Source: JAXLYE01 sp046351595
GTDB taxonomy: Bacteria > Myxococcota_A > Polyangia > Palsa-1104 > JAEUJZ01
Assembly (NCBI GenBank): GCA_046351595.1
Contig: JAXLYE010000003.1
Span: 1 to 64,000 of the forward strand
Direction of reading: 5' to 3'
DNA: 64,000 nucleotides
Below, one piece after another: positions 16,593 through 25,505 of the stretch (the first letter of the stretch is position 1; every line of letters starts with the position of its first letter). The translations under genes and the position numbers were made by a program. The notes under the pieces were generated by a model, which did not search any database, was not told where the DNA came from, and saw only the letters and a list, made by a program, of their open reading frames with translations.

Positions 16593-18185
16593 ATGCGCGC
16601 TGCCCCAAGTCCGGTCCGCCCCGTGCTGACTCCGTCCGCTCCGCGCCCCCCTGCCATCGGGGCCGTCGGGGCCGTCGGGGCCCTGGGGCTTGCGCTGTCG
16701 CTCTCGCTACCGCTCGGGGGCAGCGGCACCGCGCGCGCCGGCGGCTTCGAGATCCCGGCCAACGGCACCGAGGCGCTCGGCCGCGGCGGCGCCTTCACCG
16801 CGCGCGCCGACACGCCGCTGGCGCTGGAGTACAACGTCGGAGGCCTCGGCGGGCAGCGCGGCACGCGCATGGTCTTCGACAACAACCTGTTCTTCGGCCA
16901 GTACCGCTACCAGCGCGCGGGCAGCGACGGCTTCGGCCCCTACCCCGAGATCAGCAGCGACGGGTCGCAGCCGTTTTACGCGCCGTGGTTCGGGCTGTCG
17001 ACCGACTTCGGCTTCTTCCGCCGCATCACCTTCGCGGTCGGCGCCTTCGGCCCCTCGTCGGTGGGCCGCCGCAGCTACCCGCTGTTCGTGCCCGCGTCCG
17101 ACCCCGCGACCGGGATGGGCGGCGTGCGCCCCGGGCCCGGGCGCTACGACGTGCTGGCGACCGATCTCTTGATCGTGTTCCCGACGCTGGCGATGGGGAT
17201 CCACGCGCACCGAGTGCTCGACCTGGGGATCGCGGTACAGCAGGTCAGCGCGGTGCTGAACCTGGCCAGCGCCTCGTACGCGCCGCTGCCCAACAACAAC
17301 GCCCCGTGCGCCGAGCGCCCCGAGGACGCGCGCTGCGACGCGCTGACCCGCGTGCAGGTGCGCAGCTTCGACAACTTCGCGCTGGCGCTGGGCGCCCTGG
17401 TCCACCCGACGCCGTCGTTCGACATCGGCGTGCACGTGCGCAGCGCCGTCAACCTCGGCCTGCACCCGATCCGCGCCAAGGGCACGGTGTCGGCGACCAC
17501 GCCGCCGGCGCTCGCCGAGCTGCCGCCGCTCGGCACCGAGCGCATGGACGCGCAGTTCGAGACGTGGCTGCCGTGGCAGTTCCGCTTCGGCCTGCGCTAC
17601 TCGCACAAGCCGGCCGGGCGCGAGATCTTCGACGTCGAGATCGACGGCACCTACGAGGCCTGGAGCTGGAACGACGGCTCGGACAACAAGCTGACGCTGC
17701 TCAAGCCGCCGATGCTGGTCAACCGCGGCGAGCCCTTCTCGATCCTTTTGCGCCACAACTACCGCGACACCTTCAGCGTGCGCGCCGGCGGCAGCTATAC
17801 GCAGCCGATCTCCGAGCAGTCGTCGCTGATCCTGCGGCTCGGCGCGCTCGTCGACAGCTCGGCCAGCCGCGACGAGGATCTGCGCCTCGACTTCGACACC
17901 CTGATGAAGGCCGGGGCCACGGTCGGGCTCGGGCTGTACGCGCGCGGCGTGACGCTCAACATCGCCTACGCGTACCTGCACTCGCTGCCGCGCACCGTGC
18001 AGAGCGGCGCGCTCGTTCCGATCAACGGCACCAACGGCCAGCCGCTGTCGTTCAACGACGTGCCGGCGCCCGGCGTGAACGGCGGCAGCTACGCGGGCCA
18101 GACCCACATCCTGTCGATCGGCCTCAGCGTGCTGTTCGACGACCTGGTCAAGGGCGCGGGCTGGGTCGCGAGCCACCGCATCTGA
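16593..18185 (+). CDS. FadL/OmpP1/TodX-type outer membrane channel
   Basis: A 530-residue protein with an N-terminal signal sequence (residues about 18-48, ending ARAGG). AAGGAG upstream supports the ATG at 16593. Mature residues begin GGFEIPANGTEALGRGGAFTARADTPLALEYNVGGL, the family hallmark: an N-terminal plug followed by a beta-barrel. Alternating hydrophobic strands with aromatic residues continue to the end (SYAGQTHILSIGLSVLF). FadL proteins let hydrophobic substrates such as long-chain fatty acids cross the outer membrane. The divergent neighbour is the phospholipase-A2-like gene, so fatty acids released from lipids would be a fitting substrate, but this is only inference from position. 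Confidence 0.9.
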   Translation: MRAAPSPVRPVLTPSAPRPPAIGAVGAVGALGLALSLSLPLGGSGTARAGGFEIPANGTEALGRGGAFTARADTPLALEYNVGGLGGQRGTRMVFDNNLFFGQYRYQRAGSDGFGPYPEISSDGSQPFYAPWFGLSTDFGFFRRITFAVGAFGPSSVGRRSYPLFVPASDPATGMGGVRPGPGRYDVLATDLLIVFPTLAMGIHAHRVLDLGIAVQQVSAVLNLASASYAPLPNNNAPCAERPEDARCDALTRVQVRSFDNFALALGALVHPTPSFDIGVHVRSAVNLGLHPIRAKGTVSATTPPALAELPPLGTERMDAQFETWLPWQFRFGLRYSHKPAGREIFDVEIDGTYEAWSWNDGSDNKLTLLKPPMLVNRGEPFSILLRHNYRDTFSVRAGGSYTQPISEQSSLILRLGALVDSSASRDEDLRLDFDTLMKAGATVGLGLYARGVTLNIAYAYLHSLPRTVQSGALVPINGTNGQPLSFNDVPAPGVNGGSYAGQTHILSIGLSVLFDDLVKGAGWVASHRI

Positions 18186-18214
18186 CGAGCGCGCAGCCGT
18201 CGCTCAGGGCGCCC

Positions 18215-18889
18215 CTAGAGAGCACAGATCGCGTCCTGGTCTTCCTTCGGCAGGTCGTGCAGGCGCCACAGGTACCAGCTCGCCACCGTGCGGTAGGGCC
18301 GGTACGGCTCGCCGAGCGCCTCGAGCTCGCGGCGTGACGGCGGCTCGTCGAGGCGGCGCAGCTTCATCACCGCCTTGCGCACGCCCAGGTCGTCGACCGG
18401 CCACAGGTCCAGGCGCCCGAGCTGGAACATCAGGAACATCTCGGCTGACCAGCGCCCGAAGCCGCGGACCTCGACCAGGCGGGCCAGCGCCTCTTCGTCC
18501 GAGAGCCGATCGAGCGCCGCGAGATCGAGCCGCCCGTCATGCACGCGGCTGCACAGGTCGCGCAGGTAGCCGAGCTTCTGCGCCGAAAGCCCGCAGGCGC
18601 GCAGCTCGGCGTCCGAGCGCGCGAGGATGCTGGCCGGCGCCGGGAAGTCGGCCGGCCCCGGCGCGACGAGGGCCAGGAGCCGCCCGTGGATCGTCGCCGC
18701 CGCCTTGCCCGAGAGCTGCTGGTAGACGATGCTGCGGATGAGCGCCTCCAGGTGGTGGCCGCGCCCGACGGTCATGGTGCACGGACCGACGCGCTTGATG
18801 AGGCGCGCGAGCGCGGGGTCGGCCCGCCGCAGCCGGCCCAGCGCGGTGCGCGGCAGCGCGAGCGGCACCGTGGGGTACGTGGAGCTCAT
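18215..18889 (-). CDS. DNA-3-methyladenine glycosylase II, AlkA type (HhH-GPD superfamily)
   Basis: A 224-residue base-excision enzyme. The region HLEALIRSIVYQQLSGKAAATIHGRL begins the HhH-GPD core, LVEVRGFGRWSAEMFLMFQLGRLDLWPVDDLGVRKAV contains the helix-hairpin-helix, and the catalytic aspartate is in WPVDD. It removes alkylated purines from DNA. The length fits short AlkA forms that lack the N-terminal TATA-like domain, and there is no Ada domain. It is convergent with the FadL gene, separated by about 30 bp. Confidence 0.93.
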   Translation of the reverse strand: MSSTYPTVPLALPRTALGRLRRADPALARLIKRVGPCTMTVGRGHHLEALIRSIVYQQLSGKAAATIHGRLLALVAPGPADFPAPASILARSDAELRACGLSAQKLGYLRDLCSRVHDGRLDLAALDRLSDEEALARLVEVRGFGRWSAEMFLMFQLGRLDLWPVDDLGVRKAVMKLRRLDEPPSRRELEALGEPYRPYRTVASWYLWRLHDLPKEDQDAICAL

Positions 18890-18968
18890 GCGCGCAGTGT
18901 ATGCGCGCGGGCCGACGCGCGAGCGCCGTCGTGCGGTGCTTCTGTTGCCGAGTGCGCCTTGAGGGGAG

Positions 18969-20111
18969 CTACGGCGCCGCGGCGCCCGCGCGGAGCTGGC
19001 CGATGGCGTAGGCGATGCCGGACTGCAGGGTCGCGCGTGTCACCAGCTCGCCGAGGCGGAAGTCGCCGCCGATGCGGACCAGGGCCTGCGCCACCTCGGC
19101 GCGGATGCCGGTGAGGATCACCGTGGCACCCAGCAGCCGCACCGCGTGCGCCGCCTGCACCAGCGCGTGCGCGACCTGCTCGTCGACGGTGCGCACGCCG
19201 GTGATGTCGAGGATGGCGGCGCGCGCCCGCAGCTGCGCCACGCCCTCGAGCAGCGTCTCGAGGATCTGCTGCGCGCGGCCGCGATCGATGGTGCCGACCA
19301 GCGGCATCACCACCACGCCCTCGGCCAGCGGGATGAGCGGCGTCGACAGCTCGCGCAGCGCCGCCTGCTGCGCCGCGATGATCTGCTGCTGCAGCGCCTC
19401 GCGCTCGACGGCGGCGCGGCGGCGCTCGGTGATGTCGGTCGAGATGCCGCACAGCCCCGTGACCTGACCGCTGCTGTCGGACAGCGGGAAGCGCACCGTC
19501 AGGAAGTGCCGCGCCCCGCCCTCGGCGTCCGCGAGCAGCTCCTCGGTCTCGGTCGGCTCGCAGCGCACCAGCACCTCGCGGTCCCGCGCCGCCATCGCCT
19601 CCTCTTCGCTCGGCGGCAAGAGGTCGTGGTCGGTGCGCCCCAGGATCTCGGCCCGCGGCCGCCCGAGCAGCCGCTCGCAGCGACGGTTGACCAGGATGTA
19701 GCGGCCGGTGGCGTCCTTGACGAAGATCGCCGAGGGCGAGTTGTCGAGCACCGCGTTGAGCAGGTGCTGGCTCTGGCGCAGCGCCTTGAGATCCTGCAGG
19801 TGCCGCGACCGCATCTCCTGCACCGTCTGCTCCAGCAGGTGGATGCGGTCGCGCAGGTCGCGCACCTCGCTGCTCTCGGGCGGCTGGTTGGGGTCGCGCT
19901 CGCGCGCCGCCCGCTCGATCTCGCGCAGCGCAAACGACTGGCTGCGCTCGGACGGCTGCTGTCCAAGCTCGCGCACCGAGAAGGTCTGGCTGCGCTCGCG
20001 CGGCACCAGCTCCTGGTTGATCTCGCGCGGCACCGACCCCAGCGGTGTGTCCGAGGTCGGCGGCTGCCGCGGCTTCTCAGGAGCGTCGGCCATCGCGTCC
20101 GGATCCCTCAC
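18969..20111 (-). CDS. PAS-STAS regulator (RsbR-like)
   Basis: A 380-residue cytoplasmic protein. The N-terminus holds two diverged copies of a 16-residue repeat (RERSQTFSVRELGQQP / SERSQSFALREIERAA), then a coiled-coil segment (about 80-110). A PAS domain follows (about 112-230: LLNAVLDNSPSAIFVKDATGRYILVN, ending in GISTDITERRRA). The C-terminal STAS domain (about 255-372) has VVVMPLVGTIDRGRAQQILETLL and the phosphorylation loop DITGVRTVDEQVA, as in RsbR/RsbS stressosome proteins. It probably senses a signal through PAS and relays it by STAS phosphorylation. The GTG at 20111 overlaps the upstream stop (GTGA); an ATG at 20093 is an alternative. Confidence 0.9.
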   Translation of the reverse strand: MRDPDAMADAPEKPRQPPTSDTPLGSVPREINQELVPRERSQTFSVRELGQQPSERSQSFALREIERAARERDPNQPPESSEVRDLRDRIHLLEQTVQEMRSRHLQDLKALRQSQHLLNAVLDNSPSAIFVKDATGRYILVNRRCERLLGRPRAEILGRTDHDLLPPSEEEAMAARDREVLVRCEPTETEELLADAEGGARHFLTVRFPLSDSSGQVTGLCGISTDITERRRAAVEREALQQQIIAAQQAALRELSTPLIPLAEGVVVMPLVGTIDRGRAQQILETLLEGVAQLRARAAILDITGVRTVDEQVAHALVQAAHAVRLLGATVILTGIRAEVAQALVRIGGDFRLGELVTRATLQSGIAYAIGQLRAGAAAP

Positions 20112-20695
20112 TCAGCCTTCTTGTCCTTGCCGCAGGCGGCCTTGTTGAGCTCCATCGCCTTGCGGTTCTGCGCATCGACGTCGAGGACGAGCTGCAGCTC
20201 GTGCTTGGCGTCGTCGCAGCGGCCGTTGAAGTGGGCGGACCTGGCGCGCTCCAGGTGGTCGTCGACGTAGCTTGCGCGGATGCGGTCGAACTCGGGCCGG
20301 GCCAGCTGGCGGTAGTAGCTCGACTCGGGCATGTCCTTCCACGAGCCCACCGCGACGTCGTGGTCCGTCGAGGCGTGCCCGACGAACTTCTGATACAGCT
20401 TGAGCGCCTGCTGCTCCGAGCGCGCCTGCTCGAGCTTGAGCTTGGCCTGATCGCGCGTCCCCTCCGAGAGCTTGGGCAGGTTCGCCGCCTCCTGCGCCTT
20501 CTTCTCGGCGAGCTCCCACTGCTGCTGCGACAGGGCGCGATCGACCTCGCGCAGGAGCGACGCCGCCTGCGTCTCGGGGTTCTTCCCGCAGGCGGGCAAG
20601 AGGAGCAGGAGCGCCAGCGCGGTCGTGACGAGGGACCGCTGCCAAGGCCTCTGCCAGGGCGTCTGCCTGGACATCTGGGCATCCAAGAACCGCAT
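20108..20695 (-). CDS. Lipoprotein with helical repeats, function unknown
   Basis: A 195-residue lipoprotein starting at ATG 20695, preceded by GGAG about 7 nt away. The signal sequence contains VTTALALLLLLPAC, giving a lipobox cysteine at about residue 36. The rest is strongly helical and charged (LLREVDRALSQQQWELAEKKAQEAANLPKL) and looks TPR-like, with two further cysteines near the end (NGRCDDAKHEL, KAACGKDKK). It is translationally coupled to the PAS-STAS gene downstream through a 4-bp overlap, suggesting an envelope partner of that regulator. No family was recognised. Confidence 0.8.
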   Translation of the reverse strand: MRFLDAQMSRQTPWQRPWQRSLVTTALALLLLLPACGKNPETQAASLLREVDRALSQQQWELAEKKAQEAANLPKLSEGTRDQAKLKLEQARSEQQALKLYQKFVGHASTDHDVAVGSWKDMPESSYYRQLARPEFDRIRASYVDDHLERARSAHFNGRCDDAKHELQLVLDVDAQNRKAMELNKAACGKDKKAE

Positions 20696-21024
20696 GGCTT
20701 CGCTCCACTCCAATAAGGACTTCCATAGAGTTTTTCCCGTCGGGCGAAGCGGGGTCAAGTGTCACGCGGCCTGCCCATGCTGCGGCCCGGACCCGGGCTG
20801 CGCGGGCCTCGGGCGGGCCGGACCCGGACCGGAGCCCGCCCCGGCCGCTGCCCGGACCCGGCCGGTCGCGCCGCCCGGATCCAGGCGATCGCACGGATCG
20901 CGCGGGGTTCCCGAAGACGGCGCCAGCCCGCTTGTCACGGCCGCCCGCCGCCTCCTACACTGAGAGCTGATCGTCCAGGCCGCCCCCTCGGCCATGCGAC
21001 GAGCGCGAGCGGCCGGAATGCCCC
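20696..21024. other. Divergent intergenic region
   Basis: About 329 bases between the divergent lipoprotein gene and the STAS-like gene. The central part (about 20780-20880) is extremely GC-rich with repeated GGACCCGG/CCGGACC blocks that can form hairpins. No gene, consensus promoter or RNA family was recognised. Confidence 0.35.
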
Positions 21025-21441
21025 ATGGTTGAGCAGACCGAACACTTCACGACGAGCAAGGGCGAGGCGATGTGCACCATCGCCCGCGCCGACGTGCTCG
21101 TCATCAAGGTGACCGGTCACCTGGATCGGCCCATGGGCGACTTCATCGTCGCCCGCGTCAACCGCCTGTTCGACGGCAACAAGGGCCGCATCACCAGCTA
21201 CTTCTGCGACTGGTCCGAGACCACGGGCTACGACTCCGAGGTCCGCACCCTGTTCACGCAGTGGGTGGCGACGCACCGCAACCACGTGAAGTTCCACCTG
21301 CTCGTCGGCTCGAAGATCGTCTCGATGGGCGTCTCCGTCGCCAACCTGGCGCTCGGCGGCGCCCTGACCGGCTATACCAACCGGCCGGCCTTCGACGCGG
21401 CGCTGCGCAGCGCCCGCATGGGCCTCACGACGCTGAAGTAG
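21025..21441 (+). CDS. STAS-like small protein
   Basis: A 138-residue soluble protein. Segments VLVIKVTGHLDRPMGDFIVARVNRLFDGN, GRITSYFCDWSETTGYDSEVRTLFTQWV and VKFHLLVGSKIVSMGVSVANLALGG follow the beta-alpha-beta order of STAS-type regulators. The strand DWSETTGYDSE sits where a phosphorylatable loop is expected and contains serine and threonine. The layout resembles the protein at 2909-3295. Its 3' end overlaps the convergent CRM-domain gene by 17 bp. The function is not known. Confidence 0.7.
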   Translation: MVEQTEHFTTSKGEAMCTIARADVLVIKVTGHLDRPMGDFIVARVNRLFDGNKGRITSYFCDWSETTGYDSEVRTLFTQWVATHRNHVKFHLLVGSKIVSMGVSVANLALGGALTGYTNRPAFDAALRSARMGLTTLK

Positions 21442-22165
21442 GCCCGCGCCGCGGCGGACGCGACCCGGTGCGCTCGCGGCCGCCCGACGCGGTCCCGGAG
21501 CGGCTGCCGGACCGTGCGGCCGGCGGCCTGCCAGCCCGACCGCCTGCCGGGCCGCCTTGGTGCGAAGAGCGCGCGGCCGGCCTGCTGCCCGCCTTGGCCC
21601 CGTCCGAGCGCGCGGACGGCGCCGGCTTGGGCGGCGGCTGGCGATACAGCAGCGCGGTCCGCCCCAGCACCTGCACCAGCGCCGCTGCCACCTTCGCCGC
21701 CAGCTCCGCCGCCGCCTCGCGCCGCCCGCTCGGCGCGTTCTCCGAGACGCGTATCTTGATCAGCCCGTGGCTGTCGAGCGCCGCCTCGACGGCTGCGCAC
21801 AGCCCGTCGGTGATGCCCTCCTTGCCGATCAGCACCACCGGCTGCAGGTGGTGGCCCTCGCCGCGCATCGCGCAGATCTGCTTGGTCGACAGCTTCGGCG
21901 GCTGCCGCTTGCCCGCGGCTCCGGCCGCCCGGCGCGGGCTGCTCTTCGGCGGCGACGCGGCCCCGGCCTCGTCCCCCGCTTCCAGCTCGTCGTGCTCATC
22001 GTGCCCGTCGAGCTCATCGTGCCCGTCGAGCTCATCGTGCCCGTCGAGCTCATCGTGATCGTCAAGACCAGCGAGGTCGTCGTGGTCATCGGGACCCGGG
22101 TCCGACGACAGGGAGGGCGGCAGCGGCGAGGAGGACGAGGGGGCAGCGTGCGACATGGCGGGCAT
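21425..22165 (-). CDS. CRM-domain RNA-binding protein (YhbY family) with acidic and basic extensions
   Basis: A 246-residue protein whose central about 90 residues are a CRS1/YhbY (CRM) domain: LSTKQICAMRGEGHHLQPVVLIGKEGITDGLCAAVEAALDSHGLIKIRV. YhbY proteins bind the pre-50S ribosome and ribosomal RNA. Unlike ordinary YhbY (about 97 residues), it has an acidic N-terminal arm with three exact copies of the hexapeptide encoded by an 18-bp repeat (DELDGH), and a basic C-terminal tail rich in Arg/Gly/Pro/Ser. The two tails of opposite charge may mediate self-association or RNA binding. Confidence 0.88.
   Translation of the reverse strand: MPAMSHAAPSSSSPLPPSLSSDPGPDDHDDLAGLDDHDELDGHDELDGHDELDGHDEHDELEAGDEAGAASPPKSSPRRAAGAAGKRQPPKLSTKQICAMRGEGHHLQPVVLIGKEGITDGLCAAVEAALDSHGLIKIRVSENAPSGRREAAAELAAKVAAALVQVLGRTALLYRQPPPKPAPSARSDGAKAGSRPAARSSHQGGPAGGRAGRPPAARSGSRSGTASGGRERTGSRPPRRGPTSAS
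22003..22056. repeat. 18-bp tandem repeat, three exact copies
   Basis: The unit GCCCGTCGAGCTCATCGT is repeated exactly at 22003, 22021 and 22039 inside the CRM-domain gene. It encodes in-frame acidic hexapeptides (DELDGH). Degenerate copies flank it. Copy number may vary by replication slippage without shifting the frame. Confidence 0.9.
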
Positions 22166-22205
22166 GCTAGCCCCGCCGGAGGCCGCCCGCCCGAGAAAAA
22201 TCGAG

Positions 22206-23975
22206 CTACAGCCAGTCGAGCGCGCGGCCGAACACGTTGCGCCGGCCGACCAGCTCGAGGTCGAGGATCGCCTCGGTGCCGTAGCTGTAGCCGCCGGTGT
22301 CGTCGCGCACGCCGCGCACCTGCACGGTGACGCCGAGGCCGAGCACGCCGCGGAACTGGCTGCCGCTGTCGTAGCGCGGCAGGGCGAAGAAGCTGACCCC
22401 GCCGCCGAGGCGACCGCCGACGGTGAACTCGCTGCTCGTGAAGTTGTAGCTGGCCAGCGGCCCGATGCTGCCGCGCAGCCGCGCGCGCTGGCCGTCGAAC
22501 AGCCCGAGCAGCAGCCCGCCGCTGAGGCGCGCCTGGTGCTGCGCCGGACCGAGGCGGATCTGGCGGCAGACCTCGTAGGGCTGGCCGCCTTCGGACCCGA
22601 CGCCGGTGCAGCCCTGCGCGACCTGCGACGCCGGCGCCGGTGCGTAGCGCAGCGCGATCGGGATCTCGAGCGAGCCGCCCAGCCGCCCGCCGAGCAGCGA
22701 CGGATCCGTGGCCAGGACGTAGCCGCCGGCGCCGACGTCGAGCTGCACCTCGGTCTCTTCGCGCAGGCTGGTGGCGTCGAGCTGGCGCAGGAACTGGCTG
22801 CGGCTGCCGCCGATCAGGCCGCCCAGCGAGAACATCACGCGCGGGATGCTGGCGCGCTGGTCGCGCCGGTCCTTCTGGTTCTCGATGTACTCGGCGAGCA
22901 TCTGCCGGCCCTCGGGGCACTGCGCGCGCCCGTCGACGTCGGCGTACTTGTTGAGGATCTTGTCGACCTCCTCGTCGACGTTGTCCTGGCCCTTCTGCGG
23001 CTCGCGGTGGCGGTAGACGCGCAGCCGCTCGGTCTCGAGCATCTGCTCGATGATGCGCTTGCGCCGGCCCTCGTCGCCGATGTACGGCGAGAGCTCGCGG
23101 TCGAGGACGTTGATGCGCTGGTAGCCGGCGATCTTGTCGCACGGCGCGCAGCGCGTCGGATCCGGGACCTTGGTCAGGTGCTCCAGCGAGATGTCCGGCG
23201 CGAACGGCGTGTTGAACAGGACCTCGATCTGGCTGCACTCGGTGCCGTGGTCCAGGTACTCGGGCAGCTTCTTGCACAGCTTGCCCGCCTCGATCACCGA
23301 GCGGCGGATGTAGTCGCGGATCTTCTCCTCGTCGTAGCCGTCGCACTGCAGGATGGCGCGCCGCTTCAGGTCGTTGAGCTGCCGATCGTTCTCGCGCACC
23401 CGTCGGAAAAGCGCCGGCTCGAGCTGCTCCTGCAACAGGTTCCGCTTGGGCAGGATCTCGAAGAAGGTCAGCGGGATCTCGCCGCGCTGGTAGTAGCGCT
23501 GGTGCAGGCGGATGAAGCTGCACTTGCTGCGGTCGATCTCGGCGCTGCGGCCGCCCTCGCACAGCTCCATGGCCTTTGCCGTGGCGCGGTCGCGCGCGTC
23601 CAGCACCGCCTGCTCGGACTCGTCGAGCGGAGCGCGCAGGAACGTCACCTGCCCGGTGAGATCCAGCGAGCGGCTGACCGGCCCCAGCGTCTCGCTGATC
23701 GCCAGCACCTGCTGCAGGTCCTGGTTGACCGACAGCCGCACGCCGATCTCCAGGCTCATCGACCAGCGCAGCGACAGCGGCCGCAGGAGATCCCCGGCCA
23801 GCGAGATGGCGCTCTGGTGCTGCGTATCGGCGGCGATGCGCACGCTGGGCAGGACGACCTTGCTGTGATCATCGTCGACGCGCGTCTCCAAAAAGGGAGA
23901 GTAGGTGTTCGCGCCCGACGGCCGCGCCACGCAGAGCGAGAGCGCGATCGCAACCCATACCGCAGCCTTGTTCAT
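22206..23975 (-). CDS. Secreted protein with probable outer-membrane beta-barrel C-terminus
   Basis: A 589-residue protein with a signal peptide (about residues 1-23, VAIALSLCVARPSGAN). The first half contains scattered cysteines (ELCEGG, SKCSFI, LQCDGY, KLCKKL, ECSQIE, RCAPCDK) and charged helical stretches. The second half (about 380-589) is built of short alternating strands (VMFSLGGLIGG, EVQLDVGAGGYVLA, LGGSLEIPIALRYA, GVLGLGVTVQVRGV, EAILDLELVG), as in a beta-barrel. The terminal residues ALDWL end in a hydrophobic residue. It was not assigned to a family. It is transcribed divergently from phnW. Confidence 0.75.
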   Translation of the reverse strand: MNKAAVWVAIALSLCVARPSGANTYSPFLETRVDDDHSKVVLPSVRIAADTQHQSAISLAGDLLRPLSLRWSMSLEIGVRLSVNQDLQQVLAISETLGPVSRSLDLTGQVTFLRAPLDESEQAVLDARDRATAKAMELCEGGRSAEIDRSKCSFIRLHQRYYQRGEIPLTFFEILPKRNLLQEQLEPALFRRVRENDRQLNDLKRRAILQCDGYDEEKIRDYIRRSVIEAGKLCKKLPEYLDHGTECSQIEVLFNTPFAPDISLEHLTKVPDPTRCAPCDKIAGYQRINVLDRELSPYIGDEGRRKRIIEQMLETERLRVYRHREPQKGQDNVDEEVDKILNKYADVDGRAQCPEGRQMLAEYIENQKDRRDQRASIPRVMFSLGGLIGGSRSQFLRQLDATSLREETEVQLDVGAGGYVLATDPSLLGGRLGGSLEIPIALRYAPAPASQVAQGCTGVGSEGGQPYEVCRQIRLGPAQHQARLSGGLLLGLFDGQRARLRGSIGPLASYNFTSSEFTVGGRLGGGVSFFALPRYDSGSQFRGVLGLGVTVQVRGVRDDTGGYSYGTEAILDLELVGRRNVFGRALDWL

Positions 23976-24317
23976 GAACCGTTCGCCTCGCGCAGGAGGC
24001 AGGCAGGTCCCGATAGCGACGACGTCGCTGCCGTCGCGGTGCGGACGCCGCGGGGGCGACGTCGGAGGCTCGATCGGGTATCTGCCCGCCCTATTGTTCC
24101 GGCCATTGCAAAAGAAGAGGGCATCTTATCGTACCGCGCGCGCGCGGTCGCTGTCGCGGCCCTCGGAAAGGTCGCGGTCTGACGGGGCGGTCTTAGGCGC
24201 GGTCGGGAGGCGCGGTCGGGAGGCGCGGTCGGGAGGCGTGGTCGGGAGGCGCGATCGGGAGCCGGCGCGGACGTGTTAGGCTCGCCGCGCACGCGACGTG
24301 ACGCGACGGGGCCCGAC
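23976..24317. other. Divergent intergenic region upstream of phnW
   Basis: About 342 bases separating the secreted-protein gene and phnW. It contains the 13-bp repeat array at 24198-24262 described separately, and an AT-richer patch near 24090-24130 (TATTGTTCCGGCCATTGC, AAAAGAAGAGGGC) that may hold promoters. No coding frame is supported. Confidence 0.4.
24198..24262. repeat. 13-bp tandem repeat, five copies
   Basis: Unit CGCGGTCGGGAGG is present three times exactly, followed by CGTGGTCGGGAGG and CGCGATCGGGAGC, without spacers. It lies about 55 bp upstream of the phnW start, so it falls in the leader or promoter region. Confidence 0.85.
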
Positions 24318-25505
24318 ATGACCGCACACCGACCGGAGCCGCTCCTGTTCACGCCCGGACCGCTCACCACCAGCCCGACGGTCAAGGCGGCGATGCTGCG
24401 CGACCTCGGCTCGCGCGATGCGGCGTTCCTGCGCATCGTCGCGGCGGTGCGCTCCGAGCTGCTGCGCCTGGCCGAGACCGACGAGCCCGAGTACACGACC
24501 GTGCCGATGCAGGGCAGCGGCACCTTCGCGCTCGAGGCGACGCTCGGCTCGGTGGTGCCGCCGTCGGGGCGGCTCTTGGTGCTGAGCAACGGCACCTACG
24601 GCGAGCGCCTCGCCGCCATCGCCACGGCGCTCGGCATCCCGCACGAGGTCCGCGCCTTCCCCGACGACGAGCCGCTGCCGCCCCGGGCGCTGGAGGCGCT
24701 GCCGCGCGGTGTGAGCCACGTCGCGATGGTCCACTGCGAGACCAGCACCGGCGTCTTGAACCCGGTCGGCGCGCTCGCGGCCGAAGGGCGCGCCCGCGGC
24801 CTGTCGCTGATCGTCGACGCCATGAGCAGCTTCGGAGCGGTGCCGACGCCGGTCGCGGCCTGGGGCGTGGACTACCTGGTCACCTCGGCGAACAAGTGCC
24901 TGGAGGGCGTGCCCGGCCTCTCGCTGGTGCTGCTGCGGCGGGCGGCGCTGCGGCAGGCCGAGCTCGAGCTGGGCGGCCGCGCCCGCAGCTACAGCCTCGA
25001 CCTCGGGGCGCAGCTGCGCGGCCTCGATCGCGACGGCCAGTTCCGCTTCACGCCGCCGACGCACGCCATCCTGGCGCTGCACCAGGCGCTGCACGAGCTG
25101 CGCGAAGAGGGCGGCCCGAGCGGCCGCGCCGCCCGCTATAAGCAGAGCCACGCCGCGCTGCACGAGGGCGCGCGACGCCTCGGTCTTGTGCCGTTCCTGC
25201 GGCCCGAGCACCAGAGCTACACCATCAGCGCCTTCTACCTGCCCGAGGATCCGCGCTTCGACTTCCGCCGCTTTTACGACGCGCTAAAGGCGCGCGGCTT
25301 CCTGATTTATCCCGGTTCGCCGGGCAGCCCTGGTTTGCCCGGCGAGATGGGCCGGCGCCGCCGCGGCGCCTGCTTCCGCGTCGGCACCATCGGCCGCATC
25401 GACGAGGCCGACGTCCGCGCGTTGCTCGCGGCCATGGCCGCGGCCCTCACCGAGCTCGGGGTGGCGCTGCCGCTCTCCGGCACCGACGCGGCGGCTGCGC
25501 CATGA
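24318..25505 (+). CDS. phnW: 2-aminoethylphosphonate--pyruvate transaminase
   Basis: A 395-residue PLP enzyme of the class V aminotransferase fold that converts 2-aminoethylphosphonate and pyruvate to phosphonoacetaldehyde and alanine. The N-terminal LLFTPGPLTTSPTVKAAMLRDLGSRDAAF and GSGTFALEA segments are diagnostic. SLIVDAMSSFGA carries the PLP-pyridine aspartate, and TSANKCLEGVPG gives the Schiff-base lysine at about 193. Near residue 335 there is an inserted Gly-X-Y patch (PGSPGSPGLPGEMG) not usual for the family. The ATG at 24318 fits the family N-terminus. The stop overlaps phnX by 4 bp. No phosphonate transporter or regulator is nearby. Confidence 0.95.
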   Translation: MTAHRPEPLLFTPGPLTTSPTVKAAMLRDLGSRDAAFLRIVAAVRSELLRLAETDEPEYTTVPMQGSGTFALEATLGSVVPPSGRLLVLSNGTYGERLAAIATALGIPHEVRAFPDDEPLPPRALEALPRGVSHVAMVHCETSTGVLNPVGALAAEGRARGLSLIVDAMSSFGAVPTPVAAWGVDYLVTSANKCLEGVPGLSLVLLRRAALRQAELELGGRARSYSLDLGAQLRGLDRDGQFRFTPPTHAILALHQALHELREEGGPSGRAARYKQSHAALHEGARRLGLVPFLRPEHQSYTISAFYLPEDPRFDFRRFYDALKARGFLIYPGSPGSPGLPGEMGRRRRGACFRVGTIGRIDEADVRALLAAMAAALTELGVALPLSGTDAAAAP

